Notes under the pieces: model-generated | Databases searched by the model: none | Told to the model about the DNA's origin: nothing | The model's input: only the letters and a program-made list of their open reading frames with translations | In this document: piece after piece, positions 1-8,634 of the stretch | Layout of the letters: each line of letters opens with the position of its first letter | How positions within the stretch are numbered: the first letter of the stretch is position 1 | NCBI RefSeq assembly: GCF_042665525.1 | Contig: NZ_JBHTCQ010000003.1 | Span: 1 to 64,000 of the forward strand | Direction of reading: 5' to 3' | DNA length: 64,000 bases | Origin: Allobogoriella alba | Lineage (GTDB): Bacteria > Actinomycetota > Actinomycetes > Actinomycetales > Actinomycetaceae | Made by a program: the position numbers and the translations under genes

Positions 1-108
1 TTCGCCACTAATCCACCCCCAGCAAGCTGGAAGCTTCATCGTTCGACTTGCATGTGTTAAGCACGCCGCCAGCGTTCGTCCTGAGCCAGGATCAAACTCT
101 CCGAACAA
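1..108 (-). rRNA. rrs: 16S ribosomal RNA, 5' end (partial)
   Basis: The reverse complement carries the universal 16S 5' primer site (AGAGTTTGATCCTGGCTCAG, at 100-81), followed by the variable region 1 stem and a GGATTAGTGGCGAA stretch typical of Micrococcales. Only about the first 108 nucleotides are present; the gene continues beyond the left edge. The exact mature 5' end is estimated from the usual distance of a few bases upstream of that site. Confidence 0.97.
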
Positions 109-375
109 AACCATCCCCCACCAACCCAAAAAAAGCCAGCAGGAAACAATCCATACGAAAAAACCCCAGCCCAACACACCCAACCAACACCCAACCAAGG
201 GCACCAGCCAGGCGCATCAAACCAAAAAACAGAACACCCACACAACCACCAGGCCGCACAGGCATCCCAAACATGGCATCAAAAAACTTGGCACACTGTT
301 GAGTTCTCAAAAAACAGACACACACCGAACGGGCCTGACCGTTGAAGGCCGAACCCGTCTCGGGGCAACCGCATC
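109..375 (-). other. rRNA operon leader region
   Basis: This stretch between the proximal promoter and the 16S 5' end is strongly skewed (A/C-rich on the plus strand) and has no credible coding sequence. At 287-310 the minus strand reads TTGAGAACTCAACAGTGTGC plus CAAG, a motif I know as conserved in actinobacterial rRNA leaders and linked to antitermination or precursor processing. The rest is probably the paired arm for RNase III processing. The short open frames here are composition artefacts. Confidence 0.8.
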
Positions 376-404
376 AACTTAACCGATGTGCCCTACCGTG
401 TCAA
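376..404 (-). promoter_or_regulatory. rRNA operon promoter, proximal (P2)
   Basis: On the minus strand a perfect -35 TTGACA (404-399) is followed after exactly 17 bp by TAAGTT (381-376). Transcription would start near 369 and give a leader of about 260 nt. The fit to a housekeeping sigma promoter is excellent and the position is right for a stable RNA operon. Confidence 0.85.
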
Positions 405-542
405 TCCGGCCCGTCGGGCCGAACGCCAGGCAGAGACGCCGATCAGTCGTGACCCAGGGCGCGATGGATCCACGTCCTGGTTCAGGGAGTCGCGCGGGAC
501 CGGCCACCGTGAGTGTCCGTACCTCCTCGGCGTGACATGTCG

Positions 543-572
543 ATGTTAGGAGAGCGTTCACCCGAGGGTCAA
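543..572 (-). promoter_or_regulatory. rRNA operon promoter, distal (P1, probable)
   Basis: On the minus strand TTGACC (572-567) is separated by 18 bp from TAACAT (548-543). This lies about 167 bp upstream of the proximal promoter and points the same way, so the rRNA operon probably has tandem promoters, as is common in actinobacteria. Confidence 0.6.
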
Positions 573-666
573 ACGTGGTGGCCATGGCCTGCGTCACAGC
601 ATTCGCGCGACACGATGTCCCCTTCGCGCAGCTCGGTGCTATGTTGACCGCGGCGTGGAGTCCCAC

Positions 667-681
667 TTCCGTGATGTGAAA
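667..681 (+). promoter_or_regulatory. Inverted repeat upstream of the glycolate permease gene
   Basis: TTCCG-N5-TGAAA, close to TTCCG-N5-CGAAA before malate synthase and TTCCG-N5-CGGAA before malic enzyme. A possible -10 (TATGTT, 640-645) would place the start near 652 and the repeat at about +16 to +30, the same offset as the proximal malate synthase site. I see no convincing -35. The match is the weakest of the three. Confidence 0.4.
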
Positions 682-722
682 ATGTTGCCGATCCGGCGAA
701 GATGCCGGGCCCAGGAGTGCTC

Positions 723-2537
723 ATGGATAACCTCGCGGTCCTCGCACTGCTCGCTGTGCTCCCGATCGCTGTCGTCGGCACGCTGCTCGGCCTGCGGTGG
801 CCGGCGAAGAAGGCCATGCCGGTCGGGCTCGTGGTGGTCATCATCATCGCGCTCACCGTCTGGCAGATGCCTGTCCAGACGATCGCGGCGTCCATCGTCC
901 AAGGCGTGCTCGTCGCCGTCGGCCTGCTCTGGATCGTCTTCGGCGCGCTGCTCCTGCTGGAGACGATCACGAAGAGCGGGGCGCTGACGGCCATCCGTGC
1001 CGGTTTCACGAACATCAGCGCGGACCGCCGTGTCCAGGTGGTCATCATCGCGTGGCTCTTCGGCTCCTTCATCGAAGGGGCTGCCGGCTTCGGCACACCG
1101 GCAGCCGTCGTCGCGCCGCTGCTCCTCGCGCTCGGCTTCCCCGCGATGGCCGCCGTCATGGCCGGCCTCGTCATCCAGTCCACGCCGGTCAGCTTCGGTG
1201 CCGTCGGCACGCCGATGATCACCGGGATCGGTACGGGTCTGGCCGGCAGCGACGGGAACCTCGTCCCAGCGGTCCAGGAGCGGGCGGACGCGCTGGGGCT
1301 GGACAGCATGGGCTTCGTGGCCCACACCGCGACCCAGGTGGCAACCGTCCACGCGATCGTCGGGGTCCTGGTGCCACTCTTCATGACGACCATGCTGACC
1401 GGCTTCTTCGGCGAGAAGCGCAGCTTCCGGGCGGGGTTGGCGGTCGCTCCCTTCTGCCTGTACGGGGCGCTCGCCATGATCGTCCCCTACGTGGCCGTCG
1501 CGTACCTGCTCGGTCCGGAGTTCCCGTCCCTCCTCGGCGGGTTCGTCGGCCTGGTGGTCGTCATGTACACCTCGTCCAAGGGCTTCCTGATGCCGAAGGA
1601 GACCTGGGACTTCCCGCCGCGGGCGCGCTGGAGCGACCGCTGGATGGGGTCGGTCAACCCGGCGGCGGAGGCCGCGACCACGACCAGGAGGATGTCGCTG
1701 CCACTGGCGTGGAGCCCCTACGTCATCGTGGCCCTCCTGCTGCTGGTCACGCGGAACGTGCCGTCCATCCAGGAGTTCCTCAACGTCACCACCGTCATCC
1801 CGGTGCAGAACATCTTCGGGACCGGGATCTCTCAGGACACCGCACTGCTGTACTCCCCCGGCGCGATCTTCCTCGTCACCTGCCTCGCCACCTACGGCCT
1901 GCACCGGATGAACCGGCAGCAGATCGTGGAGTCCTGGAAGGTCGCGGGCGGGCAGATCGCGGGCGCCGCGTTCGCGCTGCTGACGGCGCTGCCCCTCGTG
2001 CGCATCTTCATCAACTCAGGCAGCGACTTCAACGAGGCAGGGCTGGAGTCCATGCCGATCACGCTCGCCGAGGCGGCCGCCAACGTGGCCGGCCAGGGGT
2101 GGCCCGTGATCGCGCCGTTCATCGGCGCCCTGGGCGCCTTCGTGGCCGGCTCGAACACCGTCTCCAACACGATGTTCGCGCTGTTCCAGTTCTCGACCGG
2201 GGAGGGCATCGGTGCCTCCTCGCCGGAGACCGTCGTCGCCCTGCAGGCGGTGGGCGGGGCCGCGGGCAACATGGTCGCGGTCCACAACGTGGTGGCGGCC
2301 GCCGCCACCGTCGGCCTGCTCGGGCGCGAGGGTGACCTCATCCGACGCACCGTCGTGCCCATGACGTACTACTGCCTCGCCGCCGGAGCGATCGGCTACC
2401 TGTGGGTCTTCGGCTTCGGCCTCAACCTGGGCCTCGTCGTGCTGCTTGCCGTCATCGCGGCGCTGGCCGTCACGGCCGTACGGCTCAGGACGATGAAGGA
2501 GGTCGACAACCCCGACCTGCGGATGCCCGTGACCTGA
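723..2537 (+). CDS. glcA: L-lactate/glycolate permease family transporter
   Basis: A 604-residue polytopic membrane protein of the LldP/GlcA family, which imports 2-hydroxycarboxylates with protons. Many hydrophobic helices are visible. The family-typical stretch SFIEGAAGFGTPAAV lies near residues 112-126, and a late SNTVSNTMFALFQF stretch also matches. I chose the ATG at 723 because AGGAG (713-717) sits 5 bp before it; the in-frame ATG at 702 has no such site. The gene faces the glcDEF genes, so glycolate is a more likely substrate here than lactate, but the two cannot be separated from sequence alone. Confidence 0.85.
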   Translation: MDNLAVLALLAVLPIAVVGTLLGLRWPAKKAMPVGLVVVIIIALTVWQMPVQTIAASIVQGVLVAVGLLWIVFGALLLLETITKSGALTAIRAGFTNISADRRVQVVIIAWLFGSFIEGAAGFGTPAAVVAPLLLALGFPAMAAVMAGLVIQSTPVSFGAVGTPMITGIGTGLAGSDGNLVPAVQERADALGLDSMGFVAHTATQVATVHAIVGVLVPLFMTTMLTGFFGEKRSFRAGLAVAPFCLYGALAMIVPYVAVAYLLGPEFPSLLGGFVGLVVVMYTSSKGFLMPKETWDFPPRARWSDRWMGSVNPAAEAATTTRRMSLPLAWSPYVIVALLLLVTRNVPSIQEFLNVTTVIPVQNIFGTGISQDTALLYSPGAIFLVTCLATYGLHRMNRQQIVESWKVAGGQIAGAAFALLTALPLVRIFINSGSDFNEAGLESMPITLAEAAANVAGQGWPVIAPFIGALGAFVAGSNTVSNTMFALFQFSTGEGIGASSPETVVALQAVGGAAGNMVAVHNVVAAAATVGLLGREGDLIRRTVVPMTYYCLAAGAIGYLWVFGFGLNLGLVVLLAVIAALAVTAVRLRTMKEVDNPDLRMPVT

Positions 2538-2559
2538 CCGGCCACGTTGCCCGCGCTCG

Positions 2560-2589
2560 GCGCGTCGCCCGCTGCCGCGGCGGGTGCGC
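2560..2589. terminator. Hairpin between convergent genes
   Basis: GCGC and CGCCCG arms pair with CGGGTG and GCGC (one G-U) around a 9-nt loop, in the 58-bp gap between the convergent permease and glcF stop codons. There is no T-tract, so its role as a bidirectional terminator is inferred from position and GC-rich pairing. Confidence 0.4.
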
Positions 2590-2595
2590 CCGCCG

Positions 2596-4086
2596 TCAGC
2601 CCCCGCAGCCGCCGGGGTTGCCGCAGGCGCACCCGCCCTTCTCGGACGGCCCGGCCTGCCGACGGCTGCGCGTCGCCGGCGGGTCCAGGAGCGTCTCGAC
2701 ACCCTTGCCGCGCAGCGAGGCGTCGAGGACCAGCACCATGTGCGCCGTCGAGATGTGCTTGCCCTGCCGGGCCAGCGCGTCCGTGATCTGCAGGAGGCAG
2801 CCCGGGTTGGAGGTGACCAGCAGCTCGGCTTCGGTCGCCGCGACGTTGGTCGCCTTCCGGTCCCCGAGCTGCCGAGCGGGCTCCGGGTTGACGAGGTTGT
2901 AGATCCCGGCCGAGCCGCAGCACAGGTCCCCCTCGGTGATCTCCTTGATCGTCAGACCGGGGATGCCCCGCAGGAGCTCGCGCGGCTGCACCCGCACGCC
3001 CTGGGCGTGGCCGAGGTGGCAGGCGTCGTGGTACGCGACGGTGACCGGGAGCGGGTGACGCTCCGCGACCGGCCCGAGCTCGACCAGAACCTCGCTGATG
3101 TCGCGGACCTTCTCCGAGAACTCCCGGGCACGTTCCGCGTAGTCCGGGTCGTCGGCGAGCAGGTGCGCGTAGTCCTTCATGCTCGAGCCGCATCCGGCCG
3201 AGTTGGCGACGATGCGTTCGACCCCGGCGTCGGTGAAGGCGTCGATGAGCGCGCGGGCGTACCGCAGGCCCTCCTCCTCACGGCCGGCGTGGATCGACAG
3301 CGCACCGCAGCAGCCCTGCGCCGGCGGCGTGACGACGTCGCAGCCCTCCATGGTCAGCACCCGCACCGTGGCGGCGTTGACGCCGGGGTAGAACTCGCGC
3401 TGCACGCAGCCGAGCAGCAGACCGACGGTCATCCGCTTCTCGCTCCGAGCGCGCACCATCTCCGGGATCCGGACCTGCCGCTGGACCGGCGGGGCGATGG
3501 CCTCCATGGTCGCCAGCGTCGGGGAGAGCCGCTCCAGCAGGCCGGACCCGCGCACGAGCCGGCTCAGGCCGGTGCGCTGGTACAGGGCCAGCGGACCGCG
3601 CAGCAGACGGAGCCGCTCGGGCCGCGGGAAGAGCGCGAAGATCGCCTCCCGGACGGCGCGGTTGACCGCGGACCGATGCTGAGAGCCGCGCCGCTCGACC
3701 TGCTGACGCGTCGCCTCGATGAGCTTGTCGTACTGCACTCCTGACGGGCAGGCGGTGACACACGCCATGCACCCGAGGCACGCGTCGATGTGCTGCACGA
3801 GGGCGGGCGTCATCGGCTCGCCCTCGAGGCCCTCCTTCATGAGGTAGATCCGCCCGCGCGGGGAGTCCATCTCCTCGCCCCACAGCGTGTACGTGGGACA
3901 CGCGGGCAGGCAGAAGCCGCAGTGGACGCAGTCGTCGATGAGGTCCGCGGACGGCGGGTGGTGTCCGTCGAACGCGGACGTCATGCCCAGCACGTCCGGC
4001 CTGCTCCCGTCCGCCGCGGTGGGCGCAGAGGCGCTCGGGTCCGAGCCCAGCTGGCCCTGCGGGCTGGTGATGTTGGGCCGAGCCAC
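2596..4086 (-). CDS. glcF: Glycolate oxidase iron-sulfur subunit GlcF
   Basis: A 496-residue protein expected to pass electrons from the flavin subunits of glycolate oxidase to the membrane quinone pool. Two 4Fe-4S ferredoxin motifs are clear: C53-C56-C59-C63 and C103-C106-C109-C113. Two cysteine-rich CCG domains follow (CCGALS and CCGSAG), plus a DACHLGHAQG stretch. The C-terminus ends in a Cys/Gly-rich tail, CACGNPGGCGG. The GTG start lies directly after the glcE stop (TGA-GTG), with GGAGGT just upstream, so translation is probably coupled. LutA/LldE-type lactate oxidase subunits are related but shorter. Confidence 0.9.
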   Translation of the reverse strand: MARPNITSPQGQLGSDPSASAPTAADGSRPDVLGMTSAFDGHHPPSADLIDDCVHCGFCLPACPTYTLWGEEMDSPRGRIYLMKEGLEGEPMTPALVQHIDACLGCMACVTACPSGVQYDKLIEATRQQVERRGSQHRSAVNRAVREAIFALFPRPERLRLLRGPLALYQRTGLSRLVRGSGLLERLSPTLATMEAIAPPVQRQVRIPEMVRARSEKRMTVGLLLGCVQREFYPGVNAATVRVLTMEGCDVVTPPAQGCCGALSIHAGREEEGLRYARALIDAFTDAGVERIVANSAGCGSSMKDYAHLLADDPDYAERAREFSEKVRDISEVLVELGPVAERHPLPVTVAYHDACHLGHAQGVRVQPRELLRGIPGLTIKEITEGDLCCGSAGIYNLVNPEPARQLGDRKATNVAATEAELLVTSNPGCLLQITDALARQGKHISTAHMVLVLDASLRGKGVETLLDPPATRSRRQAGPSEKGGCACGNPGGCGG

Positions 4087-5352
4087 TCAGATACCTCCCA
4101 CGAATCGTCCGGGCGAGAAGTTGCGGCCCGGGTCGAGCCGCTCCTTGATGCCGCGCATGAGCTCCAGGCCGCCCACCGGCCCCCAGACGTCGAGTCCGGC
4201 GCGCAGCTCGGGCGGTGCCACGAGCACGGTCACCGTGCCGTCGCGCGGACTTGGCGCTGCCGCGCGCAGGCGTGACAGGACGGACGCGACGGCGTCGTGC
4301 TCCGGTGCCGTGACACCGGCGTGCAGGACGCCGGCCGCGGTTCCCCGTAGCGCGACGGCGGCGCCGTGGGCCTGCTCGGCCTCCCGGGCCGCCCGGAGCA
4401 GGTCCGCGACACCCGTCAGGGTCGCCGTCGCCTTGGCGAGCAGATCCCCGCCCGGCAGGCGGCCCCACCACGCCGGCAGGTCGGCGACCCGCCCACCGAT
4501 CAGGCCACTGGTCTCCTCCGCGCGAGCGGCCACCGCGTCGTCCGTGCCCTCGAGGAGCACGGCGACGGTGGCCTCGTCGCTGCCGGCCGGTCGATCGATC
4601 TCGACGGCGGCCGGCGCCAGCTGGGAGGCGACCACCTCCCGGGCGAGGGCCGCGACGTCCTCGAGCGGCCCGGTGCGCAGCACGACCGCCCGGGCTGGAC
4701 GGACGGGGTGGAGCCGGAACGCCGCGCGGACGACCACGCCGAGCGTGCCGAGCGCGCCTGTCATGAGCTTGGCCAGGTCGTAGCCCGCGACGTTCTTGAC
4801 GACCTTGCCGCCCGAGGAGGCCACCGTGCCGTCCGCGAGGACCACGGTGGCGCCGAGGACCAGGTCACGGACCGCGAGCCGCTGCAGCCGCCGGGGTCCG
4901 GACGGCGCGGTGGCGAGCAGCCCGCCGACCGTCGACCCCGCCGAGACCCGCTCCGGGGGCGCGTCGGCGACGAGCTCCTGGCCCGCGCCCGCGACCCGTT
5001 CCTGCAGCTCCCGCAGCGGCAGCCCGGCCTCGGTCACCACGACGAGGTCACCCGCCTCGTGCTCGACGAGGCGGTTCAGCCCGGTGAGGTCGAGGAGCAG
5101 GTCGACCCGCTCGGGCGGCGCACCCCAGTCGAGGGCGGTGCCGGCCCCGCGCGGGACGGTGACCAGGCCCTGCGTGGTCGCCTCCCGCACGACGGCGGCG
5201 ACCGCCTCGATGCTCGTCGGCCCGGCGACGGCGGTGGCCGGCACGCCGTCGACGGCGTCCCGCGGACCGGCCTCACGAACCTCTCCGGCGCCGTCCAGGC
5301 TCCGACCGAGCGCCGCGAGGTCGGCGACCGGTGCCTGTGGGGTCGCCGCCAT
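4087..5352 (-). CDS. glcE: Glycolate oxidase FAD-binding subunit GlcE
   Basis: A 421-residue FAD-binding protein of the PCMH type, the smaller flavin subunit of glycolate oxidase. The pattern VPRGAGTALDWG near residues 70-81, then GLLATAPSGPRR and VKNVAGYDLAKLMTGALGTLG, is typical of GlcE. An in-frame ATG 72 nt further upstream lies inside glcD. The ATG at 5352 overlaps the glcD stop by one base (TGATG) and has GGAGGT 7 bp before it, so I chose it. It works as a complex with GlcD and GlcF. Confidence 0.9.
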   Translation of the reverse strand: MAATPQAPVADLAALGRSLDGAGEVREAGPRDAVDGVPATAVAGPTSIEAVAAVVREATTQGLVTVPRGAGTALDWGAPPERVDLLLDLTGLNRLVEHEAGDLVVVTEAGLPLRELQERVAGAGQELVADAPPERVSAGSTVGGLLATAPSGPRRLQRLAVRDLVLGATVVLADGTVASSGGKVVKNVAGYDLAKLMTGALGTLGVVVRAAFRLHPVRPARAVVLRTGPLEDVAALAREVVASQLAPAAVEIDRPAGSDEATVAVLLEGTDDAVAARAEETSGLIGGRVADLPAWWGRLPGGDLLAKATATLTGVADLLRAAREAEQAHGAAVALRGTAAGVLHAGVTAPEHDAVASVLSRLRAAAPSPRDGTVTVLVAPPELRAGLDVWGPVGGLELMRGIKERLDPGRNFSPGRFVGGI

Positions 5353-6812
5353 CAGAACACCTCCGCCACGCCGGCCTCCTGGAGCGGGTGCGCACCCTGG
5401 CGACGGCCGGGCCGTTCGCCGCACAGCCGCGGCGTCGGGAAGACCTTGCCGGGGTTGGAGATCCGGTCGGGGTCGAACGCGCAGCGCACGTCCTGCATGG
5501 TGTCCAGGTCCGCGTCGGTGAACATCCTCGGCATGTACTTGGCCTTGTCGGACCCGACGCCGTGCTCTCCGGTGATCGAGCCCCCGTTGGCGATGCAGAG
5601 CTCGAGGATGCCGCCTGCGACCTCCTCGGCCCGCTCGGCTGCGCCTTCCTCGGCGTCGTCGAACAGGACCAGCGGGTGGAGGTTCCCGTCGCCGGCGTGG
5701 AAGACGTTGGCCACGCGCACACCCCGCTCCGCGCCGAGCTCCGCGATCTGCCGCAGCACCTGCGGCAGTGCCGTGCGCGGGATGACGCCGTCCTGGACGA
5801 TGTAGTCGGGGCTGATGCGGCCGACTGCGGCGAACGCCGACTTCCGTCCCTTCCAGATGAGGGCCCGCTCGGTGTCGTCCGCCGCGACCCGGACCTCGAA
5901 CGCGCCGGCCGCCTCGCAGTGCCGCACGGCGGCGTCGAACTCGCCCGCGACGTCGGCGGAGTGGCCGTCGAGCTCGACGACGAGGACCGCCCCGGCCCCC
6001 TCGGGATAGCCGCAGTGGACGGCCTCCTCCGCCGCCTCGATGGCGAGGGCGTCCATCATCTCGATCGCGGCCGGCACCACCCCGGCCGCGATGATCGCCG
6101 AGGTGGCGGCTCCGGCGTCGTCGACGCTGCGGAAGCCGGCGAGGATGGTGCGGACCTCCTGCGGCAGCCTGGTCAGTCGCACGGTCACGGACGTCACCAC
6201 GCCGAGCGTGCCCTCGGAACCGACGAGCGTGCCGAGCAGGTCGTAGCCCGGCGGGTCCGGTGCCTTGCCGCCGATCTGGACCGTCTCGCCGGACGGGGTG
6301 ACGAGGTCCAGGCCGGTGACGTGGTTGGTGGTGAACCCGTACTTGAGGCAGTGCGCTCCGCCCGAGTTCTCGGCCACGTTGCCGCCGATGGAGCAGACGG
6401 ACTGGCTCGAGGGATCCGGCGCGAAGTAGTACCCGTCCGGGCTCGTCGCGCCGGTCAGCTGCAGGTTGATGACGCCCGGATCGACGACGGCGCGCTGGTT
6501 CTCGGCGTCGATCTGAGCGATGTCACGCATCTGGGACATGACGATGAGGACGCCCTCCGCCTCGGGCAGCGCACCGCCCGACAGACCGGTGCCCGAGCCT
6601 CGGGCGACGAACGGCACCCGGTGCCGCGCGCAGGCCCGCACGGCGGCGCGCACGTCCGCGGCGTCCCGGGCGAGCACGACGAGGCCGGGCACCACCTTGT
6701 ACTGGGCGAGGCCGTCGCACTCGTAGGTCCGCAGGCGCTGCCGGTCGGTGATGACCCGGTCCGGGCCGAGCACCCCGGCGAGCTCGTCGGTGACCGTCCT
6801 CAGCGCGGACAT
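5352..6812 (-). CDS. glcD: Glycolate oxidase FAD-linked subunit GlcD
   Basis: A 486-residue flavoprotein, the catalytic subunit that oxidises glycolate to glyoxylate. The FAD-binding PCMH domain is marked by VARGSGTGLSGGALP (about residues 69-83), PDPSSQSVCSIGGNVAENSG and KYGFTTNHVTGLDLV. The C-terminal FAD-oxidase domain shows NVFHAGDGNLHPL and GEHGVGSDKAKYM. These are strong GlcD/D-lactate dehydrogenase signatures. First gene of glcDEF, 117 bp downstream of malate synthase on the same strand, so it may also be read from the malate synthase promoter. Confidence 0.93.
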   Translation of the reverse strand: MSALRTVTDELAGVLGPDRVITDRQRLRTYECDGLAQYKVVPGLVVLARDAADVRAAVRACARHRVPFVARGSGTGLSGGALPEAEGVLIVMSQMRDIAQIDAENQRAVVDPGVINLQLTGATSPDGYYFAPDPSSQSVCSIGGNVAENSGGAHCLKYGFTTNHVTGLDLVTPSGETVQIGGKAPDPPGYDLLGTLVGSEGTLGVVTSVTVRLTRLPQEVRTILAGFRSVDDAGAATSAIIAAGVVPAAIEMMDALAIEAAEEAVHCGYPEGAGAVLVVELDGHSADVAGEFDAAVRHCEAAGAFEVRVAADDTERALIWKGRKSAFAAVGRISPDYIVQDGVIPRTALPQVLRQIAELGAERGVRVANVFHAGDGNLHPLVLFDDAEEGAAERAEEVAGGILELCIANGGSITGEHGVGSDKAKYMPRMFTDADLDTMQDVRCAFDPDRISNPGKVFPTPRLCGERPGRRQGAHPLQEAGVAEVF

Positions 6813-6892
6813 GGCACACCCCGGGCCGGTCCCCGACCCACCGTTCGCTCCAGCACGTCAACCTCCTCGTCGGTTCCCGCACGCGCGGCGTC

Positions 6893-6927
6893 GGTCCGGC
6901 GACGTCCCCGGACCGCGGTGCCGGACC
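6893..6927 (-). terminator. Hairpin between malate synthase and glcD
   Basis: A perfect 8-bp GC stem (GGTCCGGC with GCCGGACC) closes immediately after the malate synthase stop codon, with a 19-nt loop and no U-tract. It may lower read-through from aceB into glcDEF, or stabilise the upstream message, rather than end transcription fully. Confidence 0.35.
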
Positions 6928-6929
6928 GG

Positions 6930-8516
6930 TCAGGCCATGCGCTCGTACGCCGGCAGCGTGAGGAAGTCGGCGTACTCGTCGGCGACCGCCACCTCGAGGA
7001 ACGTCTGCTTCGCCTCCTCGTAGTCTGCCGGGTCCCCCGGCAGCTTCGCGATCTCGTCCGCGACCACCCGGTCGACGAGCTCCCGGGTGACCTTCTCGCC
7101 GCTGTCGGCGAGCGTCACGTCGTTGTGCAGCCACTGCCAGACCTGGGACCGCGAGATCTCGGCCGTCGCGGCGTCCTCCATGAGGTTGAAGATCCCGACC
7201 GCGCCGAGCCCGCCGAGCCATGCCTTGAGGTACTGGATGCCGACGGAGACGTTGTTGCGCAGGCCGGCCTCCGTGCACTCGCCCGGGGTGGAGGCCACGT
7301 CCAGCAGCTCGGCGGCGGTGACCTGCACGTCCTCGCGGGTGCGGTCGATCTGGTTCGACCGGTCACCGAGCACGGAGGTGAAGACCTCCTTGCACAGCTC
7401 GACCATGCCCGGGTGGGCCACCCAGGAGCCGTCGAAGCCGTCGTTCGCCTCCCGGGTCTTGTCCGCCCGCACCTTCTCGAAGGCGGCCGTGTTGACCTCT
7501 TCGTCCTTGCTGGGGATGAACGCCGCCATGCCGCCGATCGCGTGCGCCCCGCGCTTGTGGCAGGTCCGCACCAGCAGCTCGGTGTAGGCGCGCATGAACG
7601 GCACCGTCATGGTCACCGCGTTGCGGTCCGGCAGCAGGAACTGCGTGCCGCGGGTCCGGAAAGACTTGATCACCGAGAACATGTAGTCCCAGCGTCCGGC
7701 GTTCAGGCCCGAGGAGTGCTCGCGCAGCTCGTAGAGGATCTCCTCCATCTCGAACGCCGCAGGGTAGGTCTCGATGAGGACCGTGGCGCGAATGGTCCCG
7801 CGCGGGATGCCGAGGAAGTCCTGGGCGATGACGAAGGCGTCGTTCCACAGGCGGGCCTCGAGGTGGGACTCCATCTTCGGCAGGTAGAAGTACGGGCCCT
7901 GGCCCTTCTCGATCTGCCGCAGCCCGGCGGTGGCGAGGTACAGGGCGAAGTCCACCAGGGACCCGGAGGTCTCGCGACCGTCGACCAGGATGTGCTTCTC
8001 GGGCAGGTGCCAGCCGCGGGGCCGCACGATGATGGTCGCGAGCTCCTCGTCCGGCTTCAGCGCGTACGTCTTGCCGTTCTCGGCGGTGAAGTCGATGGTC
8101 CGGTTGATGGCGTCGAGCAGGTTGAGCTGCCCGCCGACGACGGAGCTCCACTGAGGCGTGTTCGCGTCCTCGTGGTCCGCGAGCCACGCCTTGGCGCCCG
8201 AGTTGAGCGCGTTGATGGTCATCTTCCGGTCCGTGGGGCCGGTGATCTCGACGCGGCGGTCCGCCAGGCCCGGGGCGGGCGGCGCGACGCGCCAGCTGTC
8301 GTCCTCGCGGACGTGGCGGGTCTCGGGGAGGAAGTCGAGGGTTCCACCGCTCGCCAGGTCCTCGATGCGGCGGGCGCGCGCCTCGAGGAGCTCCAGGCGT
8401 CGGTCGTCGAGCTGCCGGTGCAGCGTCGCGATGAGCTCGAGGGCGGTCGGGGTGAGCACCTCGTCGTAGCGCTCGCCCAGCTCGCCGGTGATCGTCAGGC
8501 CGTCCGGAGTTGCCAC
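6930..8516 (-). CDS. aceB: Malate synthase A
   Basis: A 528-residue malate synthase, which condenses glyoxylate with acetyl-CoA to malate. The family signature SGLNAGRWDYMFSVIK lies near residues 271-286, and DHEDANTPQW is near residues 115-124. The length matches malate synthase A rather than the longer G form. The GTG start has GGAG six bases upstream. Its neighbours make glyoxylate (glcDEF) or use malate (malic enzyme), and no isocitrate lyase is in the window, so here the enzyme probably serves glycolate/glyoxylate use. Its promoter overlaps two inverted repeats. Confidence 0.95.
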   Translation of the reverse strand: MATPDGLTITGELGERYDEVLTPTALELIATLHRQLDDRRLELLEARARRIEDLASGGTLDFLPETRHVREDDSWRVAPPAPGLADRRVEITGPTDRKMTINALNSGAKAWLADHEDANTPQWSSVVGGQLNLLDAINRTIDFTAENGKTYALKPDEELATIIVRPRGWHLPEKHILVDGRETSGSLVDFALYLATAGLRQIEKGQGPYFYLPKMESHLEARLWNDAFVIAQDFLGIPRGTIRATVLIETYPAAFEMEEILYELREHSSGLNAGRWDYMFSVIKSFRTRGTQFLLPDRNAVTMTVPFMRAYTELLVRTCHKRGAHAIGGMAAFIPSKDEEVNTAAFEKVRADKTREANDGFDGSWVAHPGMVELCKEVFTSVLGDRSNQIDRTREDVQVTAAELLDVASTPGECTEAGLRNNVSVGIQYLKAWLGGLGAVGIFNLMEDAATAEISRSQVWQWLHNDVTLADSGEKVTRELVDRVVADEIAKLPGDPADYEEAKQTFLEVAVADEYADFLTLPAYERMA

Positions 8517-8530
8517 GTCAGTGCTCCAAT

Positions 8531-8545
8531 TTCCGCCATGCGAAA
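8531..8545 (-). promoter_or_regulatory. Malate synthase operator, downstream site
   Basis: TTCCG-N5-CGAAA (plus-strand reading), one base off the perfect repeat before malic enzyme. It lies at about +15 to +30 from the predicted start and its centre is 22 bp (two helical turns) from that of the second repeat, an arrangement that favours cooperative binding by a repressor. Assignment to an IclR-family regulator is my inference. Confidence 0.5.
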
Positions 8546-8552
8546 TCCAGTG

Positions 8553-8567
8553 TTTTCTCAGTGGAAA
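8553..8567 (-). promoter_or_regulatory. Malate synthase operator, site overlapping the start
   Basis: TTTTC-N5-GGAAA, arms matching at four of five positions. It covers the predicted transcription start and touches the -10 hexamer, as expected of a repressor site. Confidence 0.4.
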
Positions 8568-8595
8568 CTCTAGATCGCCGGACCGGTCCGGTCAA
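8567..8595 (-). promoter_or_regulatory. Malate synthase promoter
   Basis: On the minus strand TTGACC (8595-8590), a 17-bp spacer and TAGAGT (8572-8567). The start would fall near 8560, leaving a leader of about 44 nt before the GTG. Confidence 0.65.
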
Positions 8596-8634
8596 CGCGA
8601 ACGCGGCGGCCGGAAGCGCGCGACGCGGCTGTGC

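Noticed and set aside
379..666. Minus-strand 95-codon frame across the rRNA promoters
   Set aside because: It covers both rRNA promoters, has no ribosome site and no recognisable protein features.
702..722. Upstream ATG for the glycolate permease
   Set aside because: No ribosome site precedes it, whereas AGGAG is placed 5 bp before the ATG at 723, and the extra seven residues look unlike the family start.
5331..8573. A 1080-codon plus-strand open frame opposite glcD and malate synthase
   Set aside because: It runs antisense to two clear enzymes, has no family resemblance, and long antisense frames are expected in DNA this rich in GC. The same holds for the plus-strand frames at 8488-11391, 11261-13243 and 46189-49389.
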